The position numbers and the translations under genes were made by a program. Of a stretch of 64,000 nucleotides of DNA, positions 18,610 through 31,179 are shown piece by piece. Source of the DNA: Mesocentrotus franciscanus (lineage: Eukaryota; Echinodermata; Echinoidea; Camarodonta; Strongylocentrotidae); the NCBI GenBank assembly GCA_037976565.1, contig CP137667.1, forward strand, positions 35,197,366 through 35,261,365, written 5' to 3'. Position 1 is the stretch's first letter. Each line of letters opens with the position of its first letter. Below the pieces are notes generated by a model. That model worked only from the letters and a program-made list of their open reading frames with translations, searched no databases and was not told the DNA's origin.

Positions 18610-18905
18610 CAGTGGCGGATCCAGGGGGGGCCCCGGGTGCCCGGGCCCTCCCTAGAAAAAAACATGTAAAAACACCCTTTTTGGGGAAAAAGAAGATGGC
18701 CCCTTCCCTGGCGCTCAAGGAGGGGGTGGTGGTGAAAATCTTTTTCAATTTTTGAATGCAAAAAAAAATTGTGCTCACTCCCCCACTGAGCGAAAAATCG
18801 GCCGGCACGATTTTCCAATTTTCAATTTTCGGAGGCAAAAAAAAAAAAAAAAAATTGCTCACTACCTACCCCACTGAGCGGAAAATCGGCCGGCACGGTT
18901 TTCAA
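18610..18905. repeat. GTGGCGGATCCAG-type repeat end with internal ~95 bp duplication
   Basis: AGTGGCGGATCCAGG opens the segment; related starts occur at 20635 and 27282. The block GAGCGAAAAATCGGCCGGCA recurs about 95 bp on as GAGCGGAAAATCGGCCGGCA. Looks like the end of a DNA transposon; the other end was not found. Confidence 0.5.
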
Positions 18906-19214
18906 ATGGTAATTGTGTCCACGGTCAGCTCTCTGTGTTCGCCTAAAATCTGACTCAACATACCTTTCGGATGGTGACGATAAAGGTCGGTCCCCATTCA
19001 GACGTAAATAATCATAGCTGATCTATATACGTCTGTAAAAAACAAAAAGAGGAGCCTTCTTCGGGCTCGGGTCCCTCTTTAATTATTGGACACGATTATG
19101 TTTCCCGCCCGATTTGCTTATTGAATGAGAAAACGTTGTTTGATATGGAACGACTGTAATAATATGTGACTTTATATCCATAATACATAATCTAAGTTGT
19201 AGGCTAAGTTGGGA

Positions 19215-19420
19215 GGAGACAGTGGTGTAATAAGCAAAGACTTGGGGGGGGGGGGCAGAAGAAAAAACCCGGAAAATCATGTCATTTCAACAACATTTGT
19301 AAATCACTGGTATCGAATTAGAAATAAACCACGTTTGAATTTTATTGGGGCAACTGCCCCAAATAAAATCCAAACGTCAATTCAATTACTGCCCCCCCAA
19401 GGGCCCCCAGCAGTATACGC
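19215..19420. repeat. Repeat R4, copy 1
   Basis: Shares GGAAAATCATGTCATTTCA, CAACATTTGTAAATCACTGG and TTGAATTTTATT with 41591-41760 in the opposite orientation. Flanked by G and C runs. Confidence 0.65.
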
Positions 19421-19714
19421 CATGCAGTGGGAGGCGATGTTTGTTGGAATAACATTGATTGGTAAATCACTTTTAAATTCTGGTTTGATTTTCATGGGAG
19501 GATCGAGAACGGAGATCATCTATAGCCTATAACCATATGGCCATGGATGAAATTAAACCCAGTTTGAAAGTCCAAGAATTCTTTTTTGAGTAATCTGGGG
19601 TAAGACGTTTTTTAACTGGTTACTGGAAATACATTTTTCAATGAAAGATGTGCACAGCGAAAGTCTCCTTGATGTTTGCATATCAAAGTAGGTACGATCG
19701 TTAAATTGGACTCC

Positions 19715-20181
19715 CCCGGGCCCGCGAGTTTTGAGCGGAATTGACGAGGATGAGCCGCCGTACTGGTGTGATCGGTAAAATTTTTCCTGATCTTCCAAGG
19801 GTAGGCGACAATTCTTAGACCGATCGCCGACTCCTTTTTTTATTCACGAAAGCTAACGTCTAAGTTCAGTGTTGGATTCAGACATATGATATATGAACTT
19901 CTAGTACTTAACAAGTTGATATTTCTGAAATGGCGAAAGATAAGCATGCTTCAAAGGGAGAACTGGCAGAGTCGCCACCAGAGACACCATCTCATGGACA
20001 TTTCGTCGGGAAAAAATGGTGAGTCAATTTGTTTTTCTACCAGAAAAAGAGTGAATACTTTCATTGTACTCCCCGCGAGTTTTGAGCGGAATTGACGATG
20101 ATGTGAAGCCGGGAGTTTTGTGAGCCGCTGATGTAATTCACGGAAGCTGACGTCTAAGTTCAGTGTTGGATTCAGACATAA
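19715..20181. repeat. Direct duplication around 19.7 and 20.1 kb
   Basis: CGCGAGTTTTGAGCGGAATT occurs at about 19722 and 20075, and CTAAGTTCAGTGTTGGATTC at about 19861 and 20154. The two units differ by insertions. Confidence 0.7.
19930..20018 (+). CDS. Candidate orphan first coding exon
   Basis: ATG in good context (GAAATGG) opens 29 codons, MAKDKHASKGELAESPPETP then SHGHFVGKK, ending TG/GTGAGT, a consensus donor. Composition and donor look like a genuine initial exon, but no following exon was recognised. Its phase 2 end does not fit directly on gene 2's exon at 31376. It lies inside a direct duplication (19715-20181). It could belong to a lost transposon gene. Not recognised as any family. 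Confidence 0.35.
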
Positions 20182-21069
20182 TTAAAAGATCAGAAGTGAT
20201 ACCAGTTGACAGACTAATCGACGTATCCAAAGTTTCATTTTATTCCCATACTTGCTGTAGTTGTCATTAGAGTTTTAGACTCTATATTTGTATTTTATTT
20301 GTGATGCACTGTTTTTCATTTGACTAGCTTGCTTTTAAATATATTTATTTTAAAGTTAAACTTGATCTGACATAGTGTATAAATTACATCATCTTCTTCA
20401 GTAGCAGTACCGTCGGGTGTATTGTCGTACTGTATTAAATGTGCTATTATAATTTCATGACAAATAATACCCTTTAAAAAATGTTGATATAAATTGAATT
20501 ATCTGAAGGGAGTTAGGAATATCATTATTTGTTTGTGTTGGTTGAATCATATAGACAAGCCCGTGTACACGTATACCTCTCCTGCACATTTTTAAAAAAA
20601 ATTTAAAAAATTTTTTTTTTAATGTTTCTGAAAGTAAGTGGCAGATCCAGGACTCTCAGGGAAGGGGGAAGGGGGGGGGGCATAACTCTGAAGAAGAAAA
20701 AATCAGTGTCAGTTTTGGGTCAAAAATTGCTTTTGGTTACCGGTAATTAGGAGGGGGTAGGGGAGTATCCACCCCTTCTATTCTGCTGTTGATCAATGAC
20801 CATCTATGACCATCATGTAGTAATTAATTCACCTTTAACCTATTTCAATCAACAAACTTGTCAGTACAACTAACATATTTGATTGACCCAAATTATTCAT
20901 TTTTTGAATTCTTTTAAAGGTACATGTATCTTATACTATAGTATGACTATTTCATGCAACCAACATTTTGGTGCTTAGGGAACTGGGGCAACCACTGATA
21001 TCAATTATGCCCTAGTAAAAAATAAATAGGAAAAAAATAGAAAAAAAATAGGGAAAAAATAAATGCAAA

Positions 21070-21345
21070 AATATATTTTTTTCCTATTTTACTCGTCCCA
21101 AAAAAATATATTTCAAATAGCATAGTTTTGGAACAAAAATAGGAAAAAATAAAGCCACAAATAGTTTTGAAATATATTTTTTCCTATTTTTCTCGTCCCC
21201 AAAAATATATTTTAAATAGCATAGTTTTGGAACAAAAATAGGAAAAAATAAAGCCACAAATAGTTTTGAAATATATTTTTTCCTATTTTTTTGTTCCAAA
21301 TCTATGCTATTTGAAATATATTTTTTGGACAAGAAAATAGGAAAA
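21070..21345. repeat. ~115 bp tandem repeat, 2-3 units
   Basis: Units share AGCATAGTTTTGGAACAAAA and GCCACAAATAGTTTTGAAAT. AT-rich. Confidence 0.75.
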
Positions 21346-23268
21346 AATATATTTTTCCTATTTTTCTTCTATTTTCTTTGAATTATATTTTAAACATATA
21401 TATTTCAAACATATTTCTTATTAAGAACTACAAGCCAAATATATTTAAAGCTATTTAAATTTTGTTGGAATACTATCATTTGATTTCATTTAATTTGTTG
21501 ATGATAAATGATTGCTGTACTATATTGTTTGGTAGCAATAAAAGCTCTGTCAAATTCTATTTTGTAGCACATTGTTGTACAATATACACAATTACACATG
21601 TACAGTAGGTGTCATGCATGCATGTAAAAAAGTATTGGAAAAAAATCTAATGATCGAATCCCCATCCACATACTGTCCCTATATTCCCTACCCTAGTAAA
21701 AAAAAGAAGAAGAAGTAGGAATAACATAGGAAAAAATAGGGAAAGTACATTTCTATCCTATTTTTCTGCTGCCAGATGTACAGTACAAGATAAATAAAAT
21801 GCATACAAATTTTGATTACAGTTTGAAATGTTCGAACACTTTAATATTACGTTAAAAATATCAAATGCAATGAACATGTACACCCATATGGTGAATTAGA
21901 GCACCAAACAAACAAAAAGTCTACAAAACTTCTAAAACATACATACTAAGATTACTAACAAAACTTTGCTAGCATTTTATTTAGATAATATTTGATTCAA
22001 AGGTAATACCGGTACATGTATCAGTAACTATTATATACATGAATATATATATCTCTGTCTAAATGCTGGCTGGCAAACTGATTGGCATATATACATGTAT
22101 ATATGTACCCGTCTTTTAAATGATACAAATATTATGCAAATATAGTACTAATTTGTAGGTCTAAATGTAAGACATAACACAAGAAAGGAAATTTTTTTCT
22201 TCCATTAAATTGCTAATCAATGGTAAAATTTGCAGATAAATGTGGTTCACATGAATACCTCAATATTAAAAAGGAATGTACAATGCTAGCAAATCGATTG
22301 GCACATATACATGTACCCTTTTATACAAATATATTGTAAATCTTAATCTGAATGCAAGACAAATACACACAAAAAATTATTTATAATATATATATACATT
22401 TTTGCTAATAAAATACTTGTAAAACTGGCAGATAAATATGAACAAATATTGAACAGCTTATACATGACAATAAGTGTGACATAATACCAGTAGCAAGGCT
22501 ATCTGGCAAGTTTCAATGAGATGACATGACAAACATAAACAGTCTTTAAAAAAAAATTCTTTAAAAATGTCTATAAATGCATTAGCCTAAAATGAATACA
22601 TGTGAAGGCAAAAGGTATACATAAATAAGTTCACATCTACTATAACAATGTAATACATGAAAGTGTTAATAGCACTGGCAACTAGGTATATCTGCCAAAC
22701 ATGAATAGTCTTCAGATGTGTTTAAAACATTAAATGAATACTTAGACAAAGCTATATTACTGTTACATGAATACACATCTATAAAATGTTACATAAAACT
22801 GGCATCATGCAACTACATAGTACATGTATACCAACAAGTGTCAATGAGCTGTCATGGCAAAAAGTGTAGAGAAACAAAGTTATACAAAAATATTCACACG
22901 CAGATACAGGATATATTAATTACGCTGTGAGGTAATTCAATTTGTGTTCTTTGAGATTGCCCTGGTAAAAAGCTGTGTATTGTAGATTACTAGATTTATA
23001 TCTCAGATTCATTCCAACCTAACACATGTTTGATTGTGGCAGGGCGAGGCGACCTGGAAGTACTTGCTGAATGTTTGTTGGTCGGCATTCTGTTCTGGTC
23101 CGGATCCGAGGAGGATATAAATGACCAATAAGAACGTTATCGCCGAGAGAGAGTGTTTGTTGCATCTAGAACATTTTGGAATTGAGTCCCATCACATTGC
23201 AGTTGTGGGGAGGGACTATGCTTATATTACCCCTTTGGATTGCTTCCCAGAGTCTGGTTTTGAAGGTT

Positions 23269-23600
23269 TCAACCGAGTTGCAGGCAATGATGCTGGGGGA
23301 ATAAATACCAGGCCCGAATGGTTCTTGGAAAGAAGGTGAGTCGATAGATATCCGTTTTGCATCTTATGTTAGAGAAGGAGATATTATGATGTCCCTTGAG
23401 TATCTTCTGGGGTTGAGTGATGTATTCAGGTCTGGGTATGGCTACTTGGTCTTTGATGGATTTGTAGAAGGCATTGTTCATTTGTTGGCATTTTGAAATG
23501 CTTTCCATTACAGATGAACAATAACCCAGTATGGGTCTCACACTCTCACCCATGTCTTGCATTTCCTTGATGTGTGTTGGACAGTTCAGTCTTACAAATT
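23269..23600 (-). pseudogene. LINE reverse-transcriptase C-terminal fragment (CR1/L2-like)
   Basis: On the minus strand: LNCPTHIKEM, then SVRPILGYCSSV, a deletion, and IRCKTDIYRLTFFPRTIRAW near the end. These are the hallmark C-terminal motifs of non-LTR retrotransposon polymerases (CPxxIKE, LVRPxLEYxSxVWDP, FFPRTIxxWNxLP). About 60 residues between the second and third motifs are missing and the Trp of VWDP is lost, so it is a dead truncated copy. Confidence 0.75.
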
Positions 23601-24121
23601 ATGACTGCATGTACACTAGAATACAACGGTGCCATGCAGTGCCACACAGTCCAAGTTGATGACTTTCCAGCAGCCGAAGCTAAGATACCCTGAAAAAATT
23701 AAAATTAAAAATTAAAAAAATAAGCAGGTTCTGGTTGTAGTATTCTATTATGCTTTCAAATCAAATCAACTATTAAGAATCAACTTTGCCATTCCATTTC
23801 CGTTAAAAATATGCAAGAAAATCTTACATTTATGATTAAGGATGATTTATTGGCTTAGTTTATGAAATATCTACCTGTAAAATGCCTAAAAAGTGCAAAG
23901 AATTGCAAATCATTAAAAATGGGTGCAAGTCCTGTGTATGAATGGAGATGCTATTGCCACATGCGTTCACATGTCTGTACCAACTACCATGCGGCCAGTC
24001 CGCGCATGTGGCAGAATCTAGTCTACACTGCACTGCCTTAATTTGGTCAAACATATTTGTGAACGAGTAGGCCTACTCTAGTAGTATCTAGTAGTAGTAA
24101 TTCCATTCTCTAATTAGATTC

Positions 24122-24699
24122 TAGACCGAAATTTCTGTCTCTTTCGTTCGTTAGCCTCTGATTTGGGTAGGGTTGGCTCCTCTCTTTACTAGAGACAGAA
24201 GCCGACCATAGGCGCTCCTGTGCAAACTCGGTGGTACGGATCTGGCCACCAAATTCGCCAAACTTTTGGACTAAAATTTCACTTTAGCGGATTCATATCC
24301 GATGCATTTATTTTTGAAAATTAGGTCTAGGCTAATATACATCTGTTCCAATTGTTACTGCGCATGCGCTGCAAAAATTTCAACACGAAGCGGAGTTCAA
24401 TTTCGACGAAGAAAACCAGGAAAAAGACCCTTAAATGCATCATACAGTAAATCTGGTAAGTGGAACCGATGTAGGCTATATTAATTAGCCTAGACCTAAT
24501 TTTCAAAAATAAATGCATCGGATATGAATCCGCTAAAGTGAAATTTTAGTCCAAAAGTTTGGCCGAATTTGGTGGCCAGATCCGTACCACCGAGTTTGCA
24601 CAGAAGGACGCCTACGGTAGGCTTCTGTCTCTAAAGAGAGGAGCCGACCCTACCCAAATCAGAGGCTAACGAACGAAAGAGACAGAAATTTTCGGTCTA
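24122..24699. mobile_element. Mutator-like foldback element with 9-bp target duplication
   Basis: 578 bp with arms of about 220 nt (24122-24340 and about 24480-24699) separated by about 140 nt. The ends are TAGACCGAAA and its complement; ATTAGATTC flanks both sides (24113-24121 and 24700-24708), a 9-bp duplication typical of Mutator-like elements with long TIRs. The middle holds the palindromic TGCGCATGCGC at 24359-24369, an NRF-1-type site, and a CTGGTAAGTG donor-like sequence. No transposase, so non-autonomous. Confidence 0.85.
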
Positions 24700-24709
24700 A
24701 TTAGATTCA

Positions 24710-25930
24710 TGTTATGATTTTTCACTTCCAATTCCAATGAAAAGCCTTAGGTACGCAGATATAGGTGACTATAGTGCCGTATATGTAGACTTACTGTCAT
24801 AGATGCAGTACAGTAGGGAATATAATCTACGATCTTCATCAATTGTGATGGTTTGGATTTTTTCATGAACCAAATAAATTTACAAAATCAAGATTACTTA
24901 ACCAATTTCCTAATTTGTAATTGTAGATCTACAGAAAGCAAACTCAATGTTGTATTGAATTATGTGTTATTTATTTACTCACCTTCTGGACAAAATGAAG
25001 ATCTTTAAAGTAGCTCCAATCCAGCAGCTAGCAGTCCAGTGTAAAGCAAAGTTGATCGTTTTCTGCAGACCGACTATTATTAATTCCCAACACAAGAGTG
25101 CGTGTGTGGGACTGCTGTCTGAGCTGAATTCGATCCTTACTCATTTTGTTAAATTCTTGCTCTGGAATACTCTTAAATTCTTCATTCCTGGTGCAAATCT
25201 AACTCTTATCCCCATACTGTGGGTTTTAAAGGAATTAAGACAAATCTGGCGAAATGGCAATGTAGTTATTGGAATACGCCGTTGAGCCGATCTGAATGTG
25301 TTGTAATTATTTGAATTTGAAAATAAAGTATTCACTTTGTACCACTAGATGGCAGCAAACATACATTGAGTGAAAGCTAAGTTTCTAAAGCTGTCATTCG
25401 TTATGATTTAATTTTTTGGAGAATTAGTCAAAAACAAAATAAATGTATTTATTTTGGGGAAATTGTTACAATTCCATCCAATTGGATCAGTTCTAGTCAT
25501 TAAAACGACAGAGTATTTTTTTTTTTGGTGCTAATTAGGTACTTTTTTAATTGAAATATTCAAAATAATAAACAGATAGATCATTTAAGTTAAAGATAAA
25601 ATTAAAACATTCTTAATTCTTGATTAAATGTTCATACAATATAATTGAGCTCCATTAAAAGGGAAAGTTGAGTTCTGAGGAGGGCCAGTAATTTGTCCGA
25701 ATCATCTTTGAATCTATTTTTCGTTTACTTTAAAAGACAAAATATCTCAAAATTATTTTTAACATTATAGACTTATATTTTGAAATATGTTTTGAATTGT
25801 GCAAATATATATTTGTAAATTGTAAGTTAGTTTCAAGAACCTTGCAATCAAATATCGGCCTACATTAAAAGCAAATAGGTGACAAAATTCATTAATTTTG
25901 TAAAACATAGTACAATATTACAAAAATAGA
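24710..25930. other. AT-rich intergenic stretch
   Basis: No recognised gene. Two medium open frames at 24962-25335 on opposite strands overlap each other and show no family motifs. Confidence 0.4.
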
Positions 25931-25949
25931 ACAAAAAATGGAGATAAAA

Positions 25950-26850
25950 ATTTAAGTTCAGAAACATAGTAAAAAATAGGAAGAAAATGGGTGAGAAAAA
26001 TCTAAGTCCAGAAACATAGTAAAAAATAGGAAAAAATGGGTGAGAAAAATCTAAGTCCAGAAACATAGTAAAAAATAGGAAGAAAATGGGTGAGAAAAAT
26101 CTAAGTCCAGAAACATAGTAAAAAATAGGAAGAAAATGGGTGAGAAAAATCTAAGTCCAGAAACATAGTAAAAAATAGGAAGAAAATGGGTGAGAAAAAT
26201 CTAAGTCCAGAAACATAGTAAAAAAATAGGAAGAAAATGGGTGAGAAAAATCTAAGTCCAGAAACATAGTAAAAAAATAGGAAGAAAATGAGTGAGAAAA
26301 ATGTAAGTCCAGAAACATAGTAAAAAAAGGAAGAAAATGGGTGAGAAAATCTAAGTCTAGAAACATAGTAAAAAATAGGACGAAAATGGGTGAAAAAATC
26401 TAAGTCCAGAAACATAGTAAAAAATAGGAAGAAAATGGGTGAGAAAATCTAAGTCCAGAAACATAGTAAAAAATAGGAAGAAAATGGGTGAGAAAAATCT
26501 AAGTCCAGAAACATAGTAAAAAATAGGAAGAAAATGGGTGAAAAAATCAAAGTCCAGAAACATAGTAAAAAATAGGAAAAAAATGGGTGAGAAAATCTAA
26601 GTCCAGAAACATAGTAAAAAATAGGAAGAAAATGAGTGAGAAAATGTAAGTCCAGAAACATAGTAAAAAAGGGAAGAAAATGGGTGAGAAAAATCTAAGT
26701 CTAGAAACATAGTAAAAAATAGGACGAAAATGGGTGAAAAAATTTAAGTCTAGAAACATAGTAAAAAATAGGAAGAAAATGGGTGAGAAAATCAAAGTCC
26801 AGAAACATAGTAAAAAAATAGGACGAAATCGGGTGACAAAAAATCTAAGT
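25950..26850. repeat. 49-50 bp minisatellite, about 18 units
   Basis: Unit built from CAGAAACATAGTAAAAAATA, then GGAAGAAAATGGGTGAG and AAAAATCTAAGTC. Copies differ by A-run length and a few substitutions. Phe/Leu-rich frames on the minus strand are artefacts of the array. Confidence 0.95.
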
Positions 26851-27739
26851 CGAAAAGAATAGGGGAAAAATAGCAAGAAATAGGTAAAAAATAGTTATCA
26901 AACCACCTATTTGTAGAAAATAGAAAAAAAATAGGCAGTCATATGCTATTTTAAATCTATTTTTAATAAAAAATAGTGTTTAAATAGGGTAAATTCACAA
27001 AAAATAGGAAATAAATAGTAAAAAATAGCAAAAAAATATATTTTTCCAGAGCCCATTTTGACTAGGGTGACCTTGTTCCCAATGCAAGTACATTGAAATT
27101 TGATTTAAAAATAAAGTAGTAGATAATAAACTCAAAATATCCCTTAATGTGCATAAGATTTGAAGTAATTGGAACAAAAGCAAGGTAACCTGTTCCATGT
27201 TTATATGGACAATTTTCACAAATTAAATTTTTAGGAGTGATTTTTCTTACTATAAATGCTTTGTTGCATTGCAGATATCAGTGGCGAATCCAGGGTTGGG
27301 GCATGGCCAAAAAAAAAAGAGTAAAAAACAAAGATGGTAACCACAATTTTACCTTTTCTATTTTTTTAAAAGAAGACTGGCCCCCACCCCTGGCCAAAAA
27401 AAAAAGTTAACAAAAAAAGATGGTAACCACAATTGAGTAAATATAATGCTCACTACCCCCCAGCTCCGTTGAACATTATAAAATTTACACTTCATGTTAG
27501 ATATTTCACTTTTGGTTTGCATGCAGTTGTGAGCCCCTCTGGCATTTGGCAATGATTCATGGCTGAATTCTCTCATTCTGTCAGTAACACTTGATATTAT
27601 GGTTCAATGGTTTGATTTGGACTTTGGGAATGTTTCATAATATCTATATTGTGTACATGCACTTTACACAGAAGCATTGTTGGTTCGCTGGAATTGTAGG
27701 TATGTACATGTATGAATGAAATCGAAATGAACGCAGTCT

Positions 27740-27960
27740 TTATTCGGTTCTACCGTCCATATCCGGTTGCATCCGGTTATCCATCACGTGCAAACATCAC
27801 GTCCGTTTCATTGTAGAGACTTCTCTCGATCCAGAATTTGATCTTGTATTGTTTTGATGTTCATTGCAAACTACCGGTACAGCTTGGGAAGGAAGAACAG
27901 AATTTCGGTGTGTAACTAAATCTCAAGACACGTACATTCTTAATTTCTAACCTTGTAAGT
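27740..27960 (+). promoter_or_regulatory. Candidate promoter/5' UTR island upstream of gene 2
   Basis: Two ETS-type sites, ATCCGGTT at 27761 and 27771, are exactly 10 bp apart, followed by a perfect E box CACGTG at 27785-27790. After about 165 bp without repeats comes a consensus donor CTT/GTAAGT at 27955. This would fit a TATA-less promoter with a non-coding first exon for gene 2, whose first recognised exon is 3.4 kb on. Motif-based inference only. Confidence 0.3.
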
Positions 27961-28050
27961 TACTAGTTGTAAATGTAAGTTGCTGCCGGGTCATACATGT
28001 ATACAAATGCATGGGATTAGCCCTAACTACATGTACATGTAGGGCTATAA

Positions 28051-28930
28051 ACTAGCGGAGGGCCAAAGTCAAATATCATGCTTAGTTTTAGAGTTGCCTG
28101 CTACTACCACACAAACTAAGCACACCTTGTTTATTTGAAAGATTTTATCATAATACACAATATTTCAGAGGTGTTTAAAAAAAAAATTGTAGCGAACACC
28201 TATTAATCGGAGAGGGCGTCCAAAAAGTGGCCCTTTGACGAAAAATAGTCTTTTGTAAATAATATTTTAAGGAAACCTTGAAGCACCATGAGTCTGGTGT
28301 CATATGAAAGAAAATTAAATTATCTACATTTTGATATCAAGTTCAACAAAATTGGGATTAATTAACATTGCAAATTTAAGTAAAAAACATGATTTTGGGG
28401 TGATTTTTTTTCAAAATATTGAATTTTATCAAAACCATTTTTTCCGTATATCAAAATTGGAGAGGTTGCATTTTGTTGTAACTTTACAGGAATTTGCCTA
28501 TGTACAAGGAAAATATCCTGTGCAAAGAAGAGGTTTACATCTCTTTTCAGTGAAAAGTTATAGCAAGCCAAAGTTATTGATTTGATTTCCACAAAAAAAC
28601 ACATTTTTGCCCACATGTGTATTAACTGTATGCATATACGTGTTACGGTGTTAGTGTATTGAGGACGTGTTTGGTGTGTTTATATCAAGTTTTAAAGATA
28701 ACTATTAAGTAAAACCTCTAATCACCAATTCACCATAGATTTGGTGTCAAAAGATGGACAATTAAAAATACCTTCAAGTTGATATCAATTTAATCATGTT
28801 ATGTAGTGTGTGAAATATAAATTTTGAGCCCAAAAGGTGCTTTTTTGTAGATATAAACAAGGTGTATTAATTTTGTGCGGTAGTGGCAGGCAAACCTCTC
28901 TTTTCTGACTTTGGCCCTCCACTTACTAGT
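28051..28930. mobile_element. 880-bp element with GGAGGGCCAAAGTCA ends
   Basis: ACTAGCGGAGGGCCAAAGTC at the left; CTGACTTTGGCCCTCC and ACTAGT at the right. Interior AT-rich with short frames only. Confidence 0.65.
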
Positions 28931-31170
28931 GAAAATATGAAATTTGACATTGATATCACCTAGCTTTAATTGGCACCCATACCCGTGCGTGGAGAGGGAG
29001 GTAAAAAAGAAAAATGCTTTCGTAATCAGCACTTCCCGCACCTGACAGACATTGCACACTGGCTTCGGAGTTTGCTAGTGGACTCTTCTTTCTTCTTGTA
29101 CAAAAGCAAAGCAAAGCACTTTGAAATCAATCAGAAATTTAACAAAAAATACAAGATTTTGATACTGGATTGATAGCGATTTGTTTACCTTCCGACGTGT
29201 TCCTGATGGTAATGAGCTAACGTACATGCGATATATATATCAAGTTTTTCTGATTCGTAGAACTTATGATGGGTCTACTTTTTTTACAAGGTAATTAGAA
29301 TTACATTTTTTATAATTAGCAGGAAAGCCTAATCCTAGTAATGTGTAAGGTGTTCAAATTTTTGTTTTATATTTCTGTGAAGACCCAAACCGTCCAGTAT
29401 CTCACAATTTGATATTGGTGGAAATCACATCTATCTTCTGATTTCTTGGTTGCGAATGGTCAAAACTAGGGAGCCTCTAGAGACTAGAATTCTCCTTGTC
29501 AAAACAAAAGTTATCTTGAATATCTTAAAATCAATTCACAATTCTGTATGAACAATGGCGTATAATGTATTGATTATGGGCAATCAATAAAACTATGACC
29601 TCCCAAGGGTGGATAAGAATTAACATTCCAGTTCATCCATAGAAAATGTCCATGAGGCTGAGGTGGTAAAAAGGAAGCATAGGGTGGTGAAGAATTATAT
29701 CTGTAGAAAATACATGTACCGGTACATGTATCTCCATGACAGTGACATGGTGAATATTTGTTGTGATATGGTGAAGAGTCTATAATTATATGCCTCTTTT
29801 TCCATAGAAAATGTATGACTTGCTTATGGTGAAGGGGTTGCAATTCAAAAGAAGATTATAGCTTCATTAGTATACAAGATGCATTATTCATTTTTGTTAA
29901 TATTATAGCTAGGTCATAGAATAAAAACACTTATTTTTTACCCCTTAGTTATGTGTCCCCCCCCCCCTCCCCTCCTCATCCCCCTCCTCTATCGTGCCCA
30001 TTTTGATTGGTAACAATCCCTGCGATGATGCCTGACGGATACACAACACACAATGCATACATTGCCTGATGTGTACATAGTATAGCAGTTGTATGTGTAC
30101 AATTCGATTAGTACACTCATCAAATTGGCAATCCCACACACTTTAAAATGGCTACCTTCAATCTACAATGAGTGTGTGAAAAATAGCTTCCCCCATTAAA
30201 GCGCTTGTTCAGTTACTGCTCAAGCGAGGACAAATAAATTCACGACAAATTTCGCGAGAAAGTTCATGATTCGCGATGTCCCTTCTGGGCCACCATAAAA
30301 ACATCTGTTACAGTGCTATGTGTTGTAACAGCAGATGTTTAATAGGCTTGTAAACATATGACCTGGTAAACCGCTGTTTATTTTTTGAGGAAAGACAATA
30401 CAGGTAGTTTATTTGGTGAGGATGTGTCTAGATGTACATTATAAGAACTTTTGTACTGTAGAAACAAAAGGAAGTGAAATCATCATCAAACATGTACACA
30501 TTCAATCTACATGTAGGGTTGAAATGAACTGTGTGTGAAGATCTGTGACAGTGCTATGATATCAGGTGGTGGCTCTCGTTAAAATGACATGGTAAACTGC
30601 TGTTTTCTTAGGAAAGATGGTGAATAAAGATAAAAGAAAATTTAAACTGTACTTATTAAGACAATACTCAATAGTGCAATAACCTATATTTTTAATGTTC
30701 ATCAGACAGATAAGTGTGTGTTGGTGTGAATGGGAGAGAGTGTATGTGTGAATGCAAATTGTTTCCTTTTTTCTTCCTTTTATAAAAAATAAAAAATTTA
30801 AATAATGTACTTAGTTTCTTATACAATTACTGGAGACAGACTTTTACATAAGGCCCGGCCTTCCTGTCTAGTCTCCAAATACTTTCATTAATGTACATGT
30901 TTAAAATGTTTTCCCCTTGTTCCTCATGTCTTCTCCACTTGTGTTATTCTCATGTTATATATTGATACATGTATTATATTTTAACTTTTATATGTTTGTA
31001 CTTTGTTTTGTATTGAACAAAGTGAACTTGAACTTGAAGATGTATAAAATACAAAATGAGAGAGATGTGAAAAGGCTTTGTCATATACTGTAAATCTAGG
31101 CCAGGAAATAGGAGTCTTTGCCACCAAAGGAACAAATTCAGTCAACTTTCTCTGCCCGAAAAAGGAAACC
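28931..31170. other. Intergenic stretch upstream of gene 2
   Basis: No exon recognised. Includes a run of C with TCCCCTCC at 29950-29985 and sequence with TTCGCGAGA at 30260, a motif seen again at 33440. Noncoding 5' exons of gene 2 could lie here but cannot be shown. Confidence 0.4.
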
Positions 31171-31179
31171 AGATTTTAA

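Larger units (their letters stand above)
21010..27067. mobile_element. Possible ~6 kb composite element with CCCTAGT ends
   Basis: CCCTAGTAAAA at 21010 and TTTTGACTAGGG ending at 27067 are short inverted ends. Both sides hold long AT-rich tandem arrays built on AAAATAGGAA (21.0-21.4 and 25.95-27.05). Inside lie ~230 bp imperfect repeats (22.06-22.5 kb, shared ATTGGCAYATATACATGTA), a LINE fragment and a foldback element. No transposase was found, so the unity of the element is inference. Confidence 0.35.

Noticed and set aside
18236..18862. 208-codon open frame on the minus strand, the longest in the window
   Set aside because: Generated by the GA microsatellite, purine-rich DNA and the GTGGCGGATCC repeat; Ser/Leu/Pro low complexity, no motif and no splice context.
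24302..24518. Two short frames with identical N-termini on opposite strands
   Set aside because: Both arise from the inverted arms of the foldback element.
25860..26876. Set of Phe/Leu-rich minus-strand frames
   Set aside because: All are translations of the 49-50 bp minisatellite.
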